A stretch of DNA of 64,000 nucleotides from Chitinophagaceae bacterium (GTDB lineage Bacteria; Bacteroidota; Bacteroidia; Chitinophagales; Chitinophagaceae), in contig JAGXRG010000071.1 of assembly GCA_018335935.1 (NCBI GenBank), positions 51,163 through 115,162 on the forward strand, given 5' to 3'. The position numbers and the translations under genes are program-made. The stretch's first letter is position 1. Every line of letters starts with the position of its first letter. The notes under the pieces are model-generated. The model made no database searches and had not been told where the DNA came from. It saw only the letters and a program-made list of their open reading frames with translations. This document shows positions 8,359-19,444 of the stretch, one piece after another.

Positions 8359-11277
8359 TTATAAAGTTCTTTTTATTTCTTCTTCTTCATAAGCAACAAC
8401 ATTATCTCCAACTTGAATGTCTGCAAAGTTTTTAATAGTTAAACCACACTCGTACCCATAAGCTACTTCTTTAACATCGTCTTTAAATCTTTTTAAGCTG
8501 GCTAATTCTGCATATGCTCCTTCTTGACGAGGGAAAACTAAAATACCATCTCTATAAATTTTGATTTTATGATCTCGTTTAATTTTACCTTCAAGAACAT
8601 AACTACCAGCAACCGTGGCTTTATCAAATTTAAATACTTCTCGTATTTCAACTGTTGCAACCTCTTTCTCTTCAACTTTAGGTTCTAACATACCTTCCAT
8701 TGCAGATCTAATTTCTTCGATTGCTTTATAGATGATTGAATATTGCTTAATCTGCACTCCTTCAGTTTCAGCAAGTTTATTAGCTTGTGAAGATGGACGA
8801 ACATTAAATCCAATTAAAATTGCATCTGAAGCAGTGGCTAATAAAACATCACTTTCTGAAATCTGACCAACAGCTTTATGTACAACTTTAATTGCAACTT
8901 CATCCGTTGAAAGTTTTTGTAAACTATCACTTAATGCTTCTACAGAACCATCCACATCACCTTTAATAATAATGTTTAACTCCTTAAAGTTACCTAATGC
9001 TAATCTTCTTCCAATTTCATCTAATGTGATATGTTTTCTAGCTCTTAATCCTTGTTCTCTTAAAATTTGTGAACGCTGAGTGGCTAATGATTTTGCTTGT
9101 GATTCATCTTCATAAACTTTAAATTTCTCACCAGCTTGAGGTGCTCCATTTAATCCAAGTATTACAACTGGAGTTGATGGTGGTGCTTCTTCTACTCGCT
9201 GATTTCTTTCATTAAACATGGCTTTTACACGACCATAATATTGACCAGAAACTATTAAATCACCTTGTTTTAATGTCCCATTTTGAACAAGTATAGTAGC
9301 TACATATCCTCTTCCTTTATCTAATGAAGCTTCAATAATTGTTCCTGTAGCTTCTCTTTTTGGATTAGCTTTTAATTCTAAAAGCTCTGCTTCTAATAAA
9401 ACTTTATCTAAAAGTAAATCTACATTCAAGCCTTTTTTAGCAGATAGTTCTTGTGACTGAAATTTACCGCCCCATTCTTCAACTAACACATTCATTTGAG
9501 AAAGTTGTTCGTAAATTTTTTGAGGATTGGCACCATCTTTATCTATTTTATTGACAGCAAAAATCATTGGAACACTAGCTGCCTGAGCATGACTAATAGC
9601 TTCTTTTGTTTGAGGCATAACAGCATCATCTGCAGCAACTACAATAATAGCTATATCTGTAACTTTTGCACCTCTAGCTCTCATAGCAGTAAATGCCTCG
9701 TGACCAGGTGTATCTAGAAATGTAATATTTTTTCCACTTGAAGGTAAAGTAACTTCGTAAGCACCAATGTGCTGTGTAATTCCACCAGCTTCTCCAGCAA
9801 CTACATTAGCACTTCTTATATAATCTAATAAAGATGTTTTACCATGATCTACGTGACCCATAATAGTTACAATTGGTGGACGTGCAACTAAATCTTCTGG
9901 AGCATCTTCATCATCTTCTTCATCTTCATCTACATCTTCAAGGCTTGTAAATTCAACTTCAAAATCAAATTCGCTAGCCACTAATTCAATTACTTCTGCA
10001 TCTAAACGTTGGTTAATAGAAACCATGATTCCAAGGTTCATACATTTTCCAATAACATCTGCAAAACCAACATCCATGAGGTTTGCAAGCTCACTAACAG
10101 TTACAAACTCTGTTACATGTAGTTTGTTATCTTCTACTTCATTACCTTGTGCTTCTGCTGCTTCTTTTCTTTTATCTCTTCTATTTTTTGCTTTTAGGCT
10201 TTTACCTCTTCCACTTGAACCTGCTAGTTTAGCTTGAGTTTCTTTAATCTTATCTTGAATTTCTTTTTTGTCTATCTCTTTATCATCTCTTCTAGATTCT
10301 ATTTTAATTCCTGGTCTTCCTCTTCCTCCTTGTGCTCTTCCTCCTGGCCCAGATGGTCTGTTAAATCCACCTCTATTATCTCCTCCTGCTCCTCTATCAT
10401 CTTTTCTAAAATCTACTCTTTGAATATTAGATGTTTTTTTATCAATAGGAATTCTTTTTCTCTTTCCCTTCTCTTCTTTAGCAGCAGGTTTTGGCCTGGT
10501 TTCTGTATTTTTTGGTAATTCTATTTTACCTAAAATTTTTGGTCCACTTAATTTTTGAACCTCAATATTTTGAACAGTTTTAATAGCATCATCTGGTGAT
10601 TCAACTTTTTCTTCAACTTGTTTTGGTTGTTCAACTTCTTTAACTTTTTCTACAACTTGTTCAATTACTTCTGGTTTTATCTCTTCAACCTTTGTTTCAA
10701 CTTTAGCTTCAATTTTTGTCTCTGTCTCTTTTTCTACTTTTGCTTTTTTAGCAGACTTTTTAGGTTTGGTTGATGAGTCAATGGTACTTAAATCGATTTT
10801 GGTAATTACTTTAGGACCATTAAGCTCTGGAGCTTCAATTTTAACAACCTCTGAAACAGGCTCTTCTTTTTTAGACTCTGGGATTGATTCTATTTCTTTT
10901 TCTGGCTCAACTGAAACTTCTTTCCATTCAGTAGAAACATCTAGTTTTGGTAAGGCATCAAGATCAATATCTAAAGTTTCACTTTTAGTTTTTTGAGTTT
11001 CTTTTTTACCTATAGATAAATCTTCTTCATCACGTTTTCTTTTACCATCAATAATATTGGTGGTTTTTGGAATTTCAACCATATCGGCCTTATTCTTAAT
11101 AGCTTTATCGCTACTAAATTCTGACTGAAGTGCTTGATACATATCCAATGAAAGTTTGGTAGTATCTTTTAACTCTTCTTTAAAGCCTTTACCTTCTAAA
11201 AAATCAATTATGGTATCTCTACCAACATTGAATTCTTTTGCAGCTGCTAATAACCTTGGTAATTTAATTTCTGACAT
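8359..11277 (-). CDS. infB: Translation initiation factor IF-2
   Basis: 972-aa GTPase that brings initiator tRNA to the 30S subunit. After an N-terminal IF2_N-type helical segment there is a long charged, low-complexity Lys/Glu/Val region (about residues 60-260) and an Arg/Gly-rich patch near 290-320. The G domain follows: GHVDHGKT (about 470-477), DTPGHEAF (about 521) and NKID (about 573), then domains II, III and IV ending in [15 protein letters not shown]. It is the last gene of rimP-nusA-infB, 84 nt after nusA, and nothing follows on this strand for 157 nt. Confidence 0.97.
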   Translation of the reverse strand: MSEIKLPRLLAAAKEFNVGRDTIIDFLEGKGFKEELKDTTKLSLDMYQALQSEFSSDKAIKNKADMVEIPKTTNIIDGKRKRDEEDLSIGKKETQKTKSETLDIDLDALPKLDVSTEWKEVSVEPEKEIESIPESKKEEPVSEVVKIEAPELNGPKVITKIDLSTIDSSTKPKKSAKKAKVEKETETKIEAKVETKVEEIKPEVIEQVVEKVKEVEQPKQVEEKVESPDDAIKTVQNIEVQKLSGPKILGKIELPKNTETRPKPAAKEEKGKRKRIPIDKKTSNIQRVDFRKDDRGAGGDNRGGFNRPSGPGGRAQGGRGRPGIKIESRRDDKEIDKKEIQDKIKETQAKLAGSSGRGKSLKAKNRRDKRKEAAEAQGNEVEDNKLHVTEFVTVSELANLMDVGFADVIGKCMNLGIMVSINQRLDAEVIELVASEFDFEVEFTSLEDVDEDEEDDEDAPEDLVARPPIVTIMGHVDHGKTSLLDYIRSANVVAGEAGGITQHIGAYEVTLPSSGKNITFLDTPGHEAFTAMRARGAKVTDIAIIVVAADDAVMPQTKEAISHAQAASVPMIFAVNKIDKDGANPQKIYEQLSQMNVLVEEWGGKFQSQELSAKKGLNVDLLLDKVLLEAELLELKANPKREATGTIIEASLDKGRGYVATILVQNGTLKQGDLIVSGQYYGRVKAMFNERNQRVEEAPPSTPVVILGLNGAPQAGEKFKVYEDESQAKSLATQRSQILREQGLRARKHITLDEIGRRLALGNFKELNIIIKGDVDGSVEALSDSLQKLSTDEVAIKVVHKAVGQISESDVLLATASDAILIGFNVRPSSQANKLAETEGVQIKQYSIIYKAIEEIRSAMEGMLEPKVEEKEVATVEIREVFKFDKATVAGSYVLEGKIKRDHKIKIYRDGILVFPRQEGAYAELASLKRFKDDVKEVAYGYECGLTIKNFADIQVGDNVVAYEEEEIKRTL

Positions 11278-11361
11278 TCAGTGTTTTTTTAAAGCTTACT
11301 ACTTTACATGTAGTTTGCCTCCTCTTTTAAGTTAGTGGGTTACCCCAACAATATACAATTT

Positions 11362-12615
11362 TTATTCTTCTTCTCTTTCCATTTCTTCAGTTAAAATTCT
11401 TCTAACCTCTTCAATGGTTTCTATTTCTAAATCTGTTCTTCTTTCAAGTTCTGAATCACTTAATTTTAATACGCTTTGTGCTGTATCGCATCCTACACGT
11501 TTAAACTCATCAATAATCCATTGTTCAATCTCATCTGCAAACTCATCTAAATCGTAATCAAATTCTGCAGTTTGCTCTTCATCTTCTCTATACACATCAA
11601 TTTCATACTCGGTTAATTCACTTGCTAATTTAATATTAACACCTCTACGTCCTATTGCTAAACTAATTTGATCTGCTTTTAAATAAACATCTGCTTGCTT
11701 TTTATCATTATCTAAATTCATGAAGCTAATCTTAGCAGGTGTTAAAGAACGTTGAATTAATAATTGAATATTATTAGTAAAATTAATAATATCAATATTT
11801 TCATTTTTTAATTCTCTTACAATGCCATGAATTCTACTTCCTTTCATACCTACACAAGCACCAACTGGGTCAATTCTATCGTCGTAACTTTCAACTGCAA
11901 CTTTAGCTCTTTCGCCTGGTTCACGAACAATTTTTTTAATGGCAATTAATCCATCAAAAATTTCAGGAACTTCAATTTCTAAAAGTTTAGCCAAAAACAT
12001 TGGACTAGTTCTTGACAAAATAACCACTGGATTGTTGTTCTTTACATCAACTCTTGCCACTACGGCTCTAATATTTTCACCCTTTTTAAAATAGTCGGTT
12101 GGTATTTGTTCTGATTTTGGAAGAATTAATTCGTTTCCTTCTTCGTCTAAACATAACACTTCTTTTTTCCAAACCTGATAAATTTCTGCAGATACTATTT
12201 CACCAATTCTATCCTCGTATTTTTTAATTAAAACATTCTTTTTTAAATCTCCTATTCTACTTGCTAAAGTTTGTTTTGCAGCCAATATAGCTCTACGACC
12301 AAAATCTTCCAAGTTAACTTCTTGTAACAATTCTTCGCCAATTTCAAAATCGGGTTCAATTTTTATTGCTTCACTGTATGCAATTTCTGCTAATGGATTA
12401 TCTACATCATCATCAGATCTTATCTCTCTTTTATGAATAATTTCAAGGTCACCTTGCTCAGCATTTACAATTACATCAAAATTTTCATCGGTGCCATACT
12501 TTTTTCGAAGTAATGTTTTAAACACATCTTCTACCACTTTCATCATAGTGGGTCTATCAATATTTTCAGCGTCTTTAAAATCTTGAAACGCGTCAATTAA
12601 ATTAATACTTGCCAT
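11362..12615 (-). CDS. nusA: Transcription termination/antitermination factor NusA
   Basis: 417 aa. The N-terminal RNA-polymerase-binding domain (with the DVFKTLLRKKYGTDENFDVIVN segment) is followed by an S1 domain (around EIVSAEIYQVWKKEV), two KH domains (PVGACVGMKGSRIHGIVREL and ISLAIGRRGVNIKLA) and an acidic C-terminal extension. The length is normal for Bacteroidota NusA, which lacks the second E. coli AR repeat. It lies 11 nt downstream of rimP in the conserved rimP-nusA-infB operon. NusA promotes pausing and intrinsic termination, which makes the hairpin in its own operon leader noteworthy. Confidence 0.97.
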   Translation of the reverse strand: MASINLIDAFQDFKDAENIDRPTMMKVVEDVFKTLLRKKYGTDENFDVIVNAEQGDLEIIHKREIRSDDDVDNPLAEIAYSEAIKIEPDFEIGEELLQEVNLEDFGRRAILAAKQTLASRIGDLKKNVLIKKYEDRIGEIVSAEIYQVWKKEVLCLDEEGNELILPKSEQIPTDYFKKGENIRAVVARVDVKNNNPVVILSRTSPMFLAKLLEIEVPEIFDGLIAIKKIVREPGERAKVAVESYDDRIDPVGACVGMKGSRIHGIVRELKNENIDIINFTNNIQLLIQRSLTPAKISFMNLDNDKKQADVYLKADQISLAIGRRGVNIKLASELTEYEIDVYREDEEQTAEFDYDLDEFADEIEQWIIDEFKRVGCDTAQSVLKLSDSELERRTDLEIETIEEVRRILTEEMEREEE

Positions 12616-12626
12616 ACCATTTATAT

Positions 12627-13100
12627 TTAAGATTTACTTTTAAAATTTATTAATACCGTTGCTTTTTTTATTTTATTAAACACTATATTTTCTTTTGTTA
12701 TAACTGCCTTTTTTCCTTTACCCACTTTGAATTCAATAACAATTTCATTTTCTAAAACTTCAATTAAAGTTCCTTCTTTTTTAACATCATCAACTAAAAT
12801 TAATTCTAAATCTCTGCCCATATTTTTTTTATATTGTCGAACTAATTTTAATGGTTCATCAACACCTGGGCTACTTACTTCTAAACTAAAATCACCTTCA
12901 GGAAAAATATTAGCTTCTTCAATTAACTTATAAAGTTTACGATTAATACGTACACATTTATCAATAGTTATACCTTGATCACCATCTAAAAATACTTTTA
13001 TATTATTGGTAGGTTTAATTTTAATTTCTACACAAAACAAGTCGGTATAATCAGTTAATAATTCATCAATAAATTGCTGTAATAATTCTAAATGTGTCAC
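12627..13100 (-). CDS. rimP: Ribosome maturation factor RimP
   Basis: 157-aa 30S-maturation factor. The first domain contains INRKLYKLIEE and the family motif FSLEVSSPGVDEPL (around residue 75), and an SH3-like second domain follows with a long Lys-rich tail. The start is GTG at 13100. A three-codon ORF (ATG at 13108) ends in a TGA that overlaps this GTG, so translation may be coupled. It is the first gene of rimP-nusA-infB, and promoter and hairpin lie between it and the divergent GH3-like gene. Confidence 0.94.
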   Translation of the reverse strand: MTHLELLQQFIDELLTDYTDLFCVEIKIKPTNNIKVFLDGDQGITIDKCVRINRKLYKLIEEANIFPEGDFSLEVSSPGVDEPLKLVRQYKKNMGRDLELILVDDVKKEGTLIEVLENEIVIEFKVGKGKKAVITKENIVFNKIKKATVLINFKSKS

Positions 13101-13122
13101 CTAATCATTTTTTTAAAAAAGT

Positions 13123-13147
13123 GAAGGGAACGATTGCCGTTCCCTTC
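13123..13147 (-). terminator. Terminator-like hairpin in the rimP-nusA-infB leader
   Basis: Perfect 10-bp GC-containing stem (13123-13132 against 13138-13147), 5-nt loop, followed on the minus strand by CAC and six Ts. It sits between the probable promoter (13168-13200) and the rimP start, with no gene ending into it from either side because the flanking genes diverge. That position fits an attenuator rather than an ordinary gene-end terminator. Confidence 0.75.
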
Positions 13148-13167
13148 ATCAATTCTTTTTTCCGTTG

Positions 13168-13200
13168 CAAATGTAATGCTTAGGTGTATTATATTCCAAA
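13168..13200 (-). promoter_or_regulatory. Promoter of rimP-nusA-infB
   Basis: On the minus strand a TTTG at 13200-13197 is followed after 21 nt by TACATTTG (13175-13168), a full Bacteroidota -33/-7 promoter. Transcription would start near 13162 and give a leader of about 60 nt carrying the hairpin. Confidence 0.65.
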
Positions 13201-13242
13201 TTAAAATTGGTTTCGTTATTTTCGTTCTTAGAATTATAATAC

Positions 13243-14772
13243 ATGCCCTTAATTGATTTAAAAATACCTAAAACTATTGCAAGAGCTTTAAGATTGCCTA
13301 CTAACGATATTAGAAGGCAACAAATTAGGGTACTTAAAAAATTATTAAGAAAAGCTAGATTTACTGAATTTGGACAAGCTAACAATTTTGATGATATACT
13401 TTTATCGAAACATCCAGGTAAAAAATTTCAGGAAATTGTAAGTATTTACAATTACAACTCCATTTATGAGAAATGGTGGCACAAAACCCTAAATGGAAAC
13501 AGTGATGTATGTTGGCCTGGCAAGATTAAATATTACGCTTTATCGTCTGGCACTTCTGAGGCATCAAGCAAATACATTCCGGTTACTAATGATTTATTAA
13601 GAGGAAATAAAATAGTAATGCTGAAGCAATTATTGAGCTTAAGAAATTACCATAATATTCCATTAAGATCAGCAGGCAGGGGCTGGCTAACCTTAGGAGG
13701 AAGTACAGACTTAGAAAAAAATTCTGGTTATTATGCAGGAGACTTAAGTGGCATTACAGTAAAAAAATCGCCTTTTTGGTTTCAACCCTTTTATAAACCG
13801 GGCAAGAAAATTGCAAAGGAAAAAGATTGGAATAAAAAGCTAAAAGACATAGTTGAAAAAGCCCCACAATGGGATATTGGTTTTATTGTTGGAGTGCCTG
13901 CTTGGGTGCAAATGTGTATGGAAATGGTAATTGAAAAATATCAATTAAAAAACATACATGAAATGTGGCCTAATCTTGACTTTTTTGTACACGGTGGAGT
14001 AAATTTTGAACCCTACAAAAAAGGTTTTGAAAAATTATTAGGCAAACCCATTCAGTATATAGAAACTTATTTAGCTAGTGAAGGATTTATTGCCTATCAA
14101 GAAAGACAGAACAATAAAGGCATGAAGCTGGTTACCAATCAACATATATTTTTAGAATTCATTCCTTTTAATGAACAAAATTTTGATGCTGATGGAAATT
14201 TATTTCCTAATGCCAAAGCATTAATGCTACATGAGATTGAAGAACAAAAAGAATATGCACTATTAATTACTACAAATGCTGGTGCTTGGAGGTATTTAAT
14301 TGGAGATACCATAAAACTTGTAAACAAAGAACATAGTGAAATTATTATTACAGGTAGAACAAAACATTTTTTAAGTTTAGTGGGTGAACATTTGAGTGTT
14401 GATAATATGAATCAGGCTATTCAACAAACCTGTTCAGTACTAGATATTACCATTTCTGAATTTACGGTAACTGGTATACCATTTGAATCTTTTTTTGCAC
14501 ACCATTGGTATGTATCTTGCAAAGATCAGATTGATGAAAATGTTTTGAAAAACAATTTAGATCTTCAGCTTAAAAAATTAAATGATGATTATGCAGTTGA
14601 AAGAAAATCTGCATTAAAAGAAATTTTTGTTACCATTTTACCTGAAAAATGTTTTTTACAATTTATGGAAAGTAAAGGTAAAGTTGGTGGGCAACATAAA
14701 TTTCCAAGGGTTTTAAAAGGACAAATGCTGGCCGATTGGAAGGCATTTATTGAACAAAATAATTATTCTTGA
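13243..14772 (+). CDS. GH3-like (auxin-responsive promoter family) acyl-adenylate enzyme
   Basis: 509 aa, full length for bacterial GH3-like proteins. It shows the family signatures [18 protein letters not shown] (about residues 102-119, ATP/AMP-binding loop), the [20 protein letters not shown] segment, the [13 protein letters not shown] segment and the hinge [17 protein letters not shown]. Plant GH3 enzymes conjugate amino acids to acyl substrates; the bacterial substrate is unknown. It is divergent from rimP and its last 10 nt overlap the convergent pgk gene. An ATG at 13243 is the only sensible start. Confidence 0.88.
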   Translation: MPLIDLKIPKTIARALRLPTNDIRRQQIRVLKKLLRKARFTEFGQANNFDDILLSKHPGKKFQEIVSIYNYNSIYEKWWHKTLNGNSDVCWPGKIKYYALSSGTSEASSKYIPVTNDLLRGNKIVMLKQLLSLRNYHNIPLRSAGRGWLTLGGSTDLEKNSGYYAGDLSGITVKKSPFWFQPFYKPGKKIAKEKDWNKKLKDIVEKAPQWDIGFIVGVPAWVQMCMEMVIEKYQLKNIHEMWPNLDFFVHGGVNFEPYKKGFEKLLGKPIQYIETYLASEGFIAYQERQNNKGMKLVTNQHIFLEFIPFNEQNFDADGNLFPNAKALMLHEIEEQKEYALLITTNAGAWRYLIGDTIKLVNKEHSEIIITGRTKHFLSLVGEHLSVDNMNQAIQQTCSVLDITISEFTVTGIPFESFFAHHWYVSCKDQIDENVLKNNLDLQLKKLNDDYAVERKSALKEIFVTILPEKCFLQFMESKGKVGGQHKFPRVLKGQMLADWKAFIEQNNYS

Positions 14773-15977
14773 TTCACTGCTGCAATACCTGGTAAAATTT
14801 TCCCCTCAAAAAACTCAAGCATAGCACCGCCGCCTGTACTTACATAACTCACTTTTTCATTAAATCCAAATTTGTTCACAGCAGAAACGCTATCTCCCCC
14901 ACCTACCAAACTATAAGCTCCTTTTTCTGTTGCATTTGCAACTGCTATTGCAATAGTCTTTGTTCCATTTTGAAAAGATGACATTTCAAAAACACCCATA
15001 GGACCATTCCATAGAATAGTTTTGCTGTTTAAAATAACATTAGCGAACTGATTACAAGCATTTTCTCCAATATCTAAACCCATCCATCCATCAGGTATTT
15101 GATTTGATGGTGAAGATGAAATGTTAGCTTCATTATTAAAATTATCTGCAATTATTGAATCTGAAGGCAAATGAATATTTACACCTTTCTCTTTTGCTTT
15201 TTCTAATAAATCGTTTGCCATGTCTAGTCTATCATCTTCACATAAACTTTTACCAATATTACCACCTTGGGCTTTCATAAAAGTATAAGCCATGCCACCA
15301 CCTATAATTATATCTGTTGCACGTTCTAATAAATTTTCAATGATTAATATTTTATCAGAAACTTTTGCTCCACCAATAATAGCAGTAAATGGCTTCTCTG
15401 CTTTTAATAAAACTTTATCGGCTGCAGCCACTTCTGCATCCATTAAAAATCCAAAAAATCTTTTGTCTTTAGGAAAGAATTGTGCAATAATTGCTGTAGA
15501 GGCATGAGCTCTATGTGCAGTACCAAACGCATCATTGACCCATACATTAGCATAACTTGCTAATTTTTCTGCGAATGATTTATCACCTGCTTCTTCTTCT
15601 TTATAAAATCTCAAATTTTCTAAAAGCAACACTTGGCCAGGCTTTAAGTTATTTGCTGCAAGTTTAGCTTGATCACCTATACAATCATCAGCAAAAAATA
15701 CTTCTGTTAATGTACCATCTTCATTTAATAGTTGTTGTAAATGTTGAACAATATGTTTTAAAGAAAATTTATCCTCTGGTCCAGATTTTGGTCTTCCTAA
15801 ATGGCTCATTAAAATCACACTTCCCCCATCGCTAAGCACTTTTTTTATGGTTGGAATAGCAGCTTTAATTCTAGTATCATCGTTAATCTCTAAAGTTTGT
15901 TTATTTAAAGGAACATTAAAATCTACCCGTATTAAAACTTTCTGATTTGCAAAATTTGTGGAAGTAAAATTAGCCAT
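14763..15977 (-). CDS. pgk: Phosphoglycerate kinase
   Basis: 404-aa glycolytic enzyme that transfers phosphate from 1,3-bisphosphoglycerate to ADP in the cytosol. Visible signatures are RVDFNVPLN (about residues 17-25), [16 protein letters not shown], the [10 protein letters not shown] substrate loop, [21 protein letters not shown] and the phosphate loop [15 protein letters not shown] near the C-terminus. Length is typical. It is a single-gene unit whose 3' end overlaps the convergent GH3-like gene by 10 nt. A TATATTTG element lies 22 nt before the ATG. Confidence 0.98.
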   Translation of the reverse strand: MANFTSTNFANQKVLIRVDFNVPLNKQTLEINDDTRIKAAIPTIKKVLSDGGSVILMSHLGRPKSGPEDKFSLKHIVQHLQQLLNEDGTLTEVFFADDCIGDQAKLAANNLKPGQVLLLENLRFYKEEEAGDKSFAEKLASYANVWVNDAFGTAHRAHASTAIIAQFFPKDKRFFGFLMDAEVAAADKVLLKAEKPFTAIIGGAKVSDKILIIENLLERATDIIIGGGMAYTFMKAQGGNIGKSLCEDDRLDMANDLLEKAKEKGVNIHLPSDSIIADNFNNEANISSSPSNQIPDGWMGLDIGENACNQFANVILNSKTILWNGPMGVFEMSSFQNGTKTIAIAVANATEKGAYSLVGGGDSVSAVNKFGFNEKVSYVSTGGGAMLEFFEGKILPGIAAVNQE

Positions 15978-15999
15978 GACAATTAATGTTAATGATGAA

Positions 16000-16007
16000 C
16001 AAATATA
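16000..16007 (-). promoter_or_regulatory. -7 element for pgk
   Basis: TATATTTG on the minus strand, a perfect TAnnTTTG match 22 nt before the pgk ATG. A -33 TTG is not evident. Confidence 0.45.
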
Positions 16008-16094
16008 GTTGCGAAAATATTTTTGTGTATTGATTTATTTTTGAAAAAAGAATTTATTGGTTTACTTTGATAGATATAAAATAAATAATTGTTC

Positions 16095-17192
16095 ATGAAA
16101 ATATTAGTTACTGTAGCAAGATGGTTGGTGGGTTTATTATTTATCTTTTCTGGACTCATTAAAGCCAACGACCCTTTAGGCTTAAGCTATAAAATGCAAG
16201 AATTTTTCGAAGCCTGGCATATTTTATGGCTTAATAGTTTTGCACTAAGCAGTTCTATTTTAATGAACATTACAGAAGTGGTTGCTGGTATTGCAATAAT
16301 TATAGGATGGAAGAGTAAAATATTTAGCAGACTACTTCTATTACTGATTATCTTTTTTACATTTTTAACAAGCTATGTTTTATTTAGTGGAAAAATTGCT
16401 GCTTGTGGTTGCTTTGGCGATTGTGTTCCATTAACACCAATTCAAACTTTTACAAAAGATATTATTCTTTTATTACTAATAGTTTTTATTGCATTTCATC
16501 ATCAAAAAATACAACCTTTTTTTACAGAAAAATTCTCTAGAAATATTTTAATCATATCAACATTATTAGTTGGATTTATTCAATGGTATGTGCTTAATAA
16601 TTTACCTTTTTTAGATTGTTTACCTTATAAAAAGGGTAATAATATTATACAACAAATGCAACCTCCTCCTAATTCGTATCCTGATAGTGTTGTAATATAT
16701 TATACTTATAAAAGAAATGGAGAAACCATTAAGATTGATGCTTCTAATTTTCCCGATGATTTTGATTCAACATATGTTCAAGTTGGAGATGAAGAGAAAA
16801 TTGTTGTTAGAAAAGGAAATAATACCCCAAAAATTGTTGATTTTACTTTGTCAAAATTAGACTCAAATAAAAATATAAGTCATGAAATATTTAAACAAAC
16901 AAACCCTTATATTATAATTTTTGTTAAGAAGTTTCCCAATCAAACAACAGCAATTTCAGATTTTATTCAACTTGAATTATTGCAAAAATTACAAAATAAA
17001 TATCCTGTTTATATTGTTACTAGTGATGTAAGTAATGCAAGAAACTTATTTATTAAAGGCGTTGAAATTTTAAAGCTTGATGCCACAGTTTTAAAAACAG
17101 CAGCAAGAGTTAATCCAACTTATTTTTTAATGCATGGTGCAACAATTATAAATAAAGTGAGTGCTAAAAATGCTGCACAATTACTTAAATAA
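16095..17192 (+). CDS. BT_3928-family (DoxX/MauE-like) membrane protein
   Basis: 365 aa from the ATG at 16095; an in-frame TTG six bases earlier is less likely. Four N-terminal membrane segments in DoxX/MauE arrangement are visible (VARWLVGLLFIFSGLIKAND at the start, then three more to about residue 150), with a CGCFGDC cysteine motif after the third. A C-terminal periplasmic, thioredoxin-like region of about 180 aa follows. This is the BT_3928 arrangement of Bacteroidota. Function is unproven; the Cys motif suggests redox work. Its last 12 nt overlap the convergent feoB. Confidence 0.82.
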   Translation: MKILVTVARWLVGLLFIFSGLIKANDPLGLSYKMQEFFEAWHILWLNSFALSSSILMNITEVVAGIAIIIGWKSKIFSRLLLLLIIFFTFLTSYVLFSGKIAACGCFGDCVPLTPIQTFTKDIILLLLIVFIAFHHQKIQPFFTEKFSRNILIISTLLVGFIQWYVLNNLPFLDCLPYKKGNNIIQQMQPPPNSYPDSVVIYYTYKRNGETIKIDASNFPDDFDSTYVQVGDEEKIVVRKGNNTPKIVDFTLSKLDSNKNISHEIFKQTNPYIIIFVKKFPNQTTAISDFIQLELLQKLQNKYPVYIVTSDVSNARNLFIKGVEILKLDATVLKTAARVNPTYFLMHGATIINKVSAKNAAQLLK

Positions 17193-19289
17193 TTGGTAAG
17201 TAATAAAGCTTAAAACATAGGCTAGACCTGTCATATAAATCAATTGTATTATTGGCCATTTCCAGGTTTTTGTTTCTCTTTTTACAACAGCTAATGTACT
17301 CATACACTGCATGGCTAATACATAAAATACCATAAGAGATAATGCTGCTGGTAAAGTATATACCAAAGAGCCATCTTTATGTTTGGCAGCTTTAAGTTTA
17401 TCTCTAAGCCCAGAATCGTTTGAGTCTTCAACACTATATAAAGTAGCCATTGTTCCTACAAAAACTTCACGAGCAGCAAATGAAGTAATTAGTGCAATAC
17501 CTATCTTCCAATCATAACCCAATGGTTGAATAATTGGCTCTATAGCCTTGCCCAAATAACCTGCATAAGAATGTTCTAATTTTTCAGTTGACAGTTTTTT
17601 GTTAAGTTCTAATGTTTGTTCAGGGTTTTGTTGAATTGCAGCTGCATATTTTACTTCAGTTGTTTTTATTCCATCGCTAGGGCCATATGTACTCAAAAAC
17701 CATAATAGCAAGCTAATAATCATGATTACTTTACCTGCATCAACTACAAATATTTTAGCTTTTTCGAACATAGTAACTAAAATATTATGCCATCGTGGTG
17801 CTCTATAAACTGGTAACTCTAAAATAAAAAAACTCTTTTCTTTAATTTTTATGAAGGCTTTAAAAATATAACTCATAAGTAAAGCCATTACTATACCTAA
17901 CAAATAAAGGCCCATCATTACCAAACCTTGTAAACTTAAAAAACCGAAATAATAAACATTGGGAATTACCATTGCAATTAAAATAGTAAAGACAGGTAAC
18001 CTTGCACTACAACTCATTAATGGAGTAATGAGAATAGTTAATAGTCTTTCTTTTTTATTTTCAATATTTCGTGCAGCCATTATTGCTGGCACAGCACATG
18101 CAAAGCCACTAATCATAGGCATTACGCTCTTTCCATTCAAACCTGCTTTACGCATAAATCTATCACTCAAAAAACCAATACGAGCCATATATCCAGTATC
18201 TTCTAAGATGGTAATGAGCCCAAATAAAATTGCTATTTGAGGTACAAAAACTAGAATTCCACTTAAGCCAGCTAACAACCCATTTACTAATAAACTTGAT
18301 AATTTATTATTGGGAAGAAAATTATTTAAGCTGGTGCTCATCTCTTTAAAAAACCATTCAATTCCATCCATTGGAAATTGAGCCAACCAAAACACACTTT
18401 GAAATAAAAAAAATAAAACAGCAGTTAATATAAGATAGCCCCAAAATTTATGGAGTAAAATATTATCTAATCTGTCAGTAAAAATTTTCTTTTCTAATGG
18501 ACTTGGCTCAGTAACAAATAATTTAACGATTTGCCTTATTTTATGATAGCGTTGTATAACTTCCTCAGCTTGTGTTTTAGAAGAATTAAAATGAGCACTT
18601 ACTTCAATTTGCTCTAATTCTTTTTTATAAATAGGGTCAATATCTAACTCTTTATGATTAATAAGAAAATGCAATGCATGATAATCATTAATATTATGCT
18701 TTTCTTGAACAAGTTCAATAGCTTTAGGAGCAAGGTTTTTGATAGGAATAAAGTCTGCCCTAGAAGGCTGGTTGTTTAATTGAATAGTTTGAGCAATAAT
18801 TTTTTTAAGTTTAGCTAACCCTCTGTTTTTTCTTGGATTCACCTCTACAATAGGAATACCAAGTTGCAATTGTAGTCCATTTATATCTACTCCAATTTTT
18901 TTTGCAGTAGCAATATCTGTCATTGTTAATGCAGCAACAACAGGAATTTTTAAATCCATAATCTGAGAGCAGAATAATAAATTCCTTTTTAGATTACTTG
19001 CATCAATAGCTACTAAAATCAAATCGGGTTTAATCTCTTTATCTAATCCCATCAACACTTTATAAGCTACCCACTCATCTGAACGACGAGGATAAAGTGA
19101 ATAGGTACCAGGCAAATCAATCAACTGAGCAGCATACTCTTCAATATCAATTTCACCAGTTTTTTTATCAACTGTTACACCAGGGAAATTTCCAACTTGT
19201 TGTTTTAATCCAGTTAATGCATTAAACAAAGATGATTTTCCACTATTAGGATTACCTGTTAAAACTATATTGATGTGTTTTGTACTCAA
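17181..19289 (-). CDS. feoB: Ferrous iron transport protein B
   Basis: 702-aa inner-membrane Fe(II) transporter. The N-terminal G domain shows GNPNSGKSSLFNALTG (residues 11-26), the NFPGVTVDKKTG switch and DLPG (about 57-60); a helical spacer domain follows to about residue 250. The membrane part contains two gate regions, with GFACAVPAIMAAR and SCSARLPVFTILIAM in the first. No feoA is adjacent and no fused SH3 domain is seen. It overlaps the convergent BT_3928-family gene by 12 nt. A TACATTTG element lies 24 nt before the start. Confidence 0.97.
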   Translation of the reverse strand: MSTKHINIVLTGNPNSGKSSLFNALTGLKQQVGNFPGVTVDKKTGEIDIEEYAAQLIDLPGTYSLYPRRSDEWVAYKVLMGLDKEIKPDLILVAIDASNLKRNLLFCSQIMDLKIPVVAALTMTDIATAKKIGVDINGLQLQLGIPIVEVNPRKNRGLAKLKKIIAQTIQLNNQPSRADFIPIKNLAPKAIELVQEKHNINDYHALHFLINHKELDIDPIYKKELEQIEVSAHFNSSKTQAEEVIQRYHKIRQIVKLFVTEPSPLEKKIFTDRLDNILLHKFWGYLILTAVLFFLFQSVFWLAQFPMDGIEWFFKEMSTSLNNFLPNNKLSSLLVNGLLAGLSGILVFVPQIAILFGLITILEDTGYMARIGFLSDRFMRKAGLNGKSVMPMISGFACAVPAIMAARNIENKKERLLTILITPLMSCSARLPVFTILIAMVIPNVYYFGFLSLQGLVMMGLYLLGIVMALLMSYIFKAFIKIKEKSFFILELPVYRAPRWHNILVTMFEKAKIFVVDAGKVIMIISLLLWFLSTYGPSDGIKTTEVKYAAAIQQNPEQTLELNKKLSTEKLEHSYAGYLGKAIEPIIQPLGYDWKIGIALITSFAAREVFVGTMATLYSVEDSNDSGLRDKLKAAKHKDGSLVYTLPAALSLMVFYVLAMQCMSTLAVVKRETKTWKWPIIQLIYMTGLAYVLSFITYQLFK

Positions 19290-19313
19290 ACTAATTTTAC
19301 TTAATTAAGGTGG

Positions 19314-19321
19314 CAAATGTA
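19314..19321 (-). promoter_or_regulatory. -7 element for feoB
   Basis: TACATTTG on the minus strand, a perfect TAnnTTTG match located 24 nt before the feoB ATG. No obvious iron-box palindrome is seen around it. Confidence 0.45.
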
Positions 19322-19444
19322 CTTTGCAATTCTTCAAATATTTACGATGATGGGAAAGAAAGCATTAATATGAGGAAATAAATGAATTAACATTTTCGAC
19401 TGCTTTTACATTAAACCAACAATTAGTTTTGTAAAAATTATTTT

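Noticed and set aside
11362..12615. NusA shorter than the E. coli protein
   Set aside because: S1 and both KH domains are complete; lack of the C-terminal AR repeats is common outside the enterics.
13149..13385. 78-codon minus-strand frame across the rimP/GH3 divergent region
   Set aside because: Overlaps the GH3-like coding start and the rimP promoter; composition and translation do not resemble a protein family.
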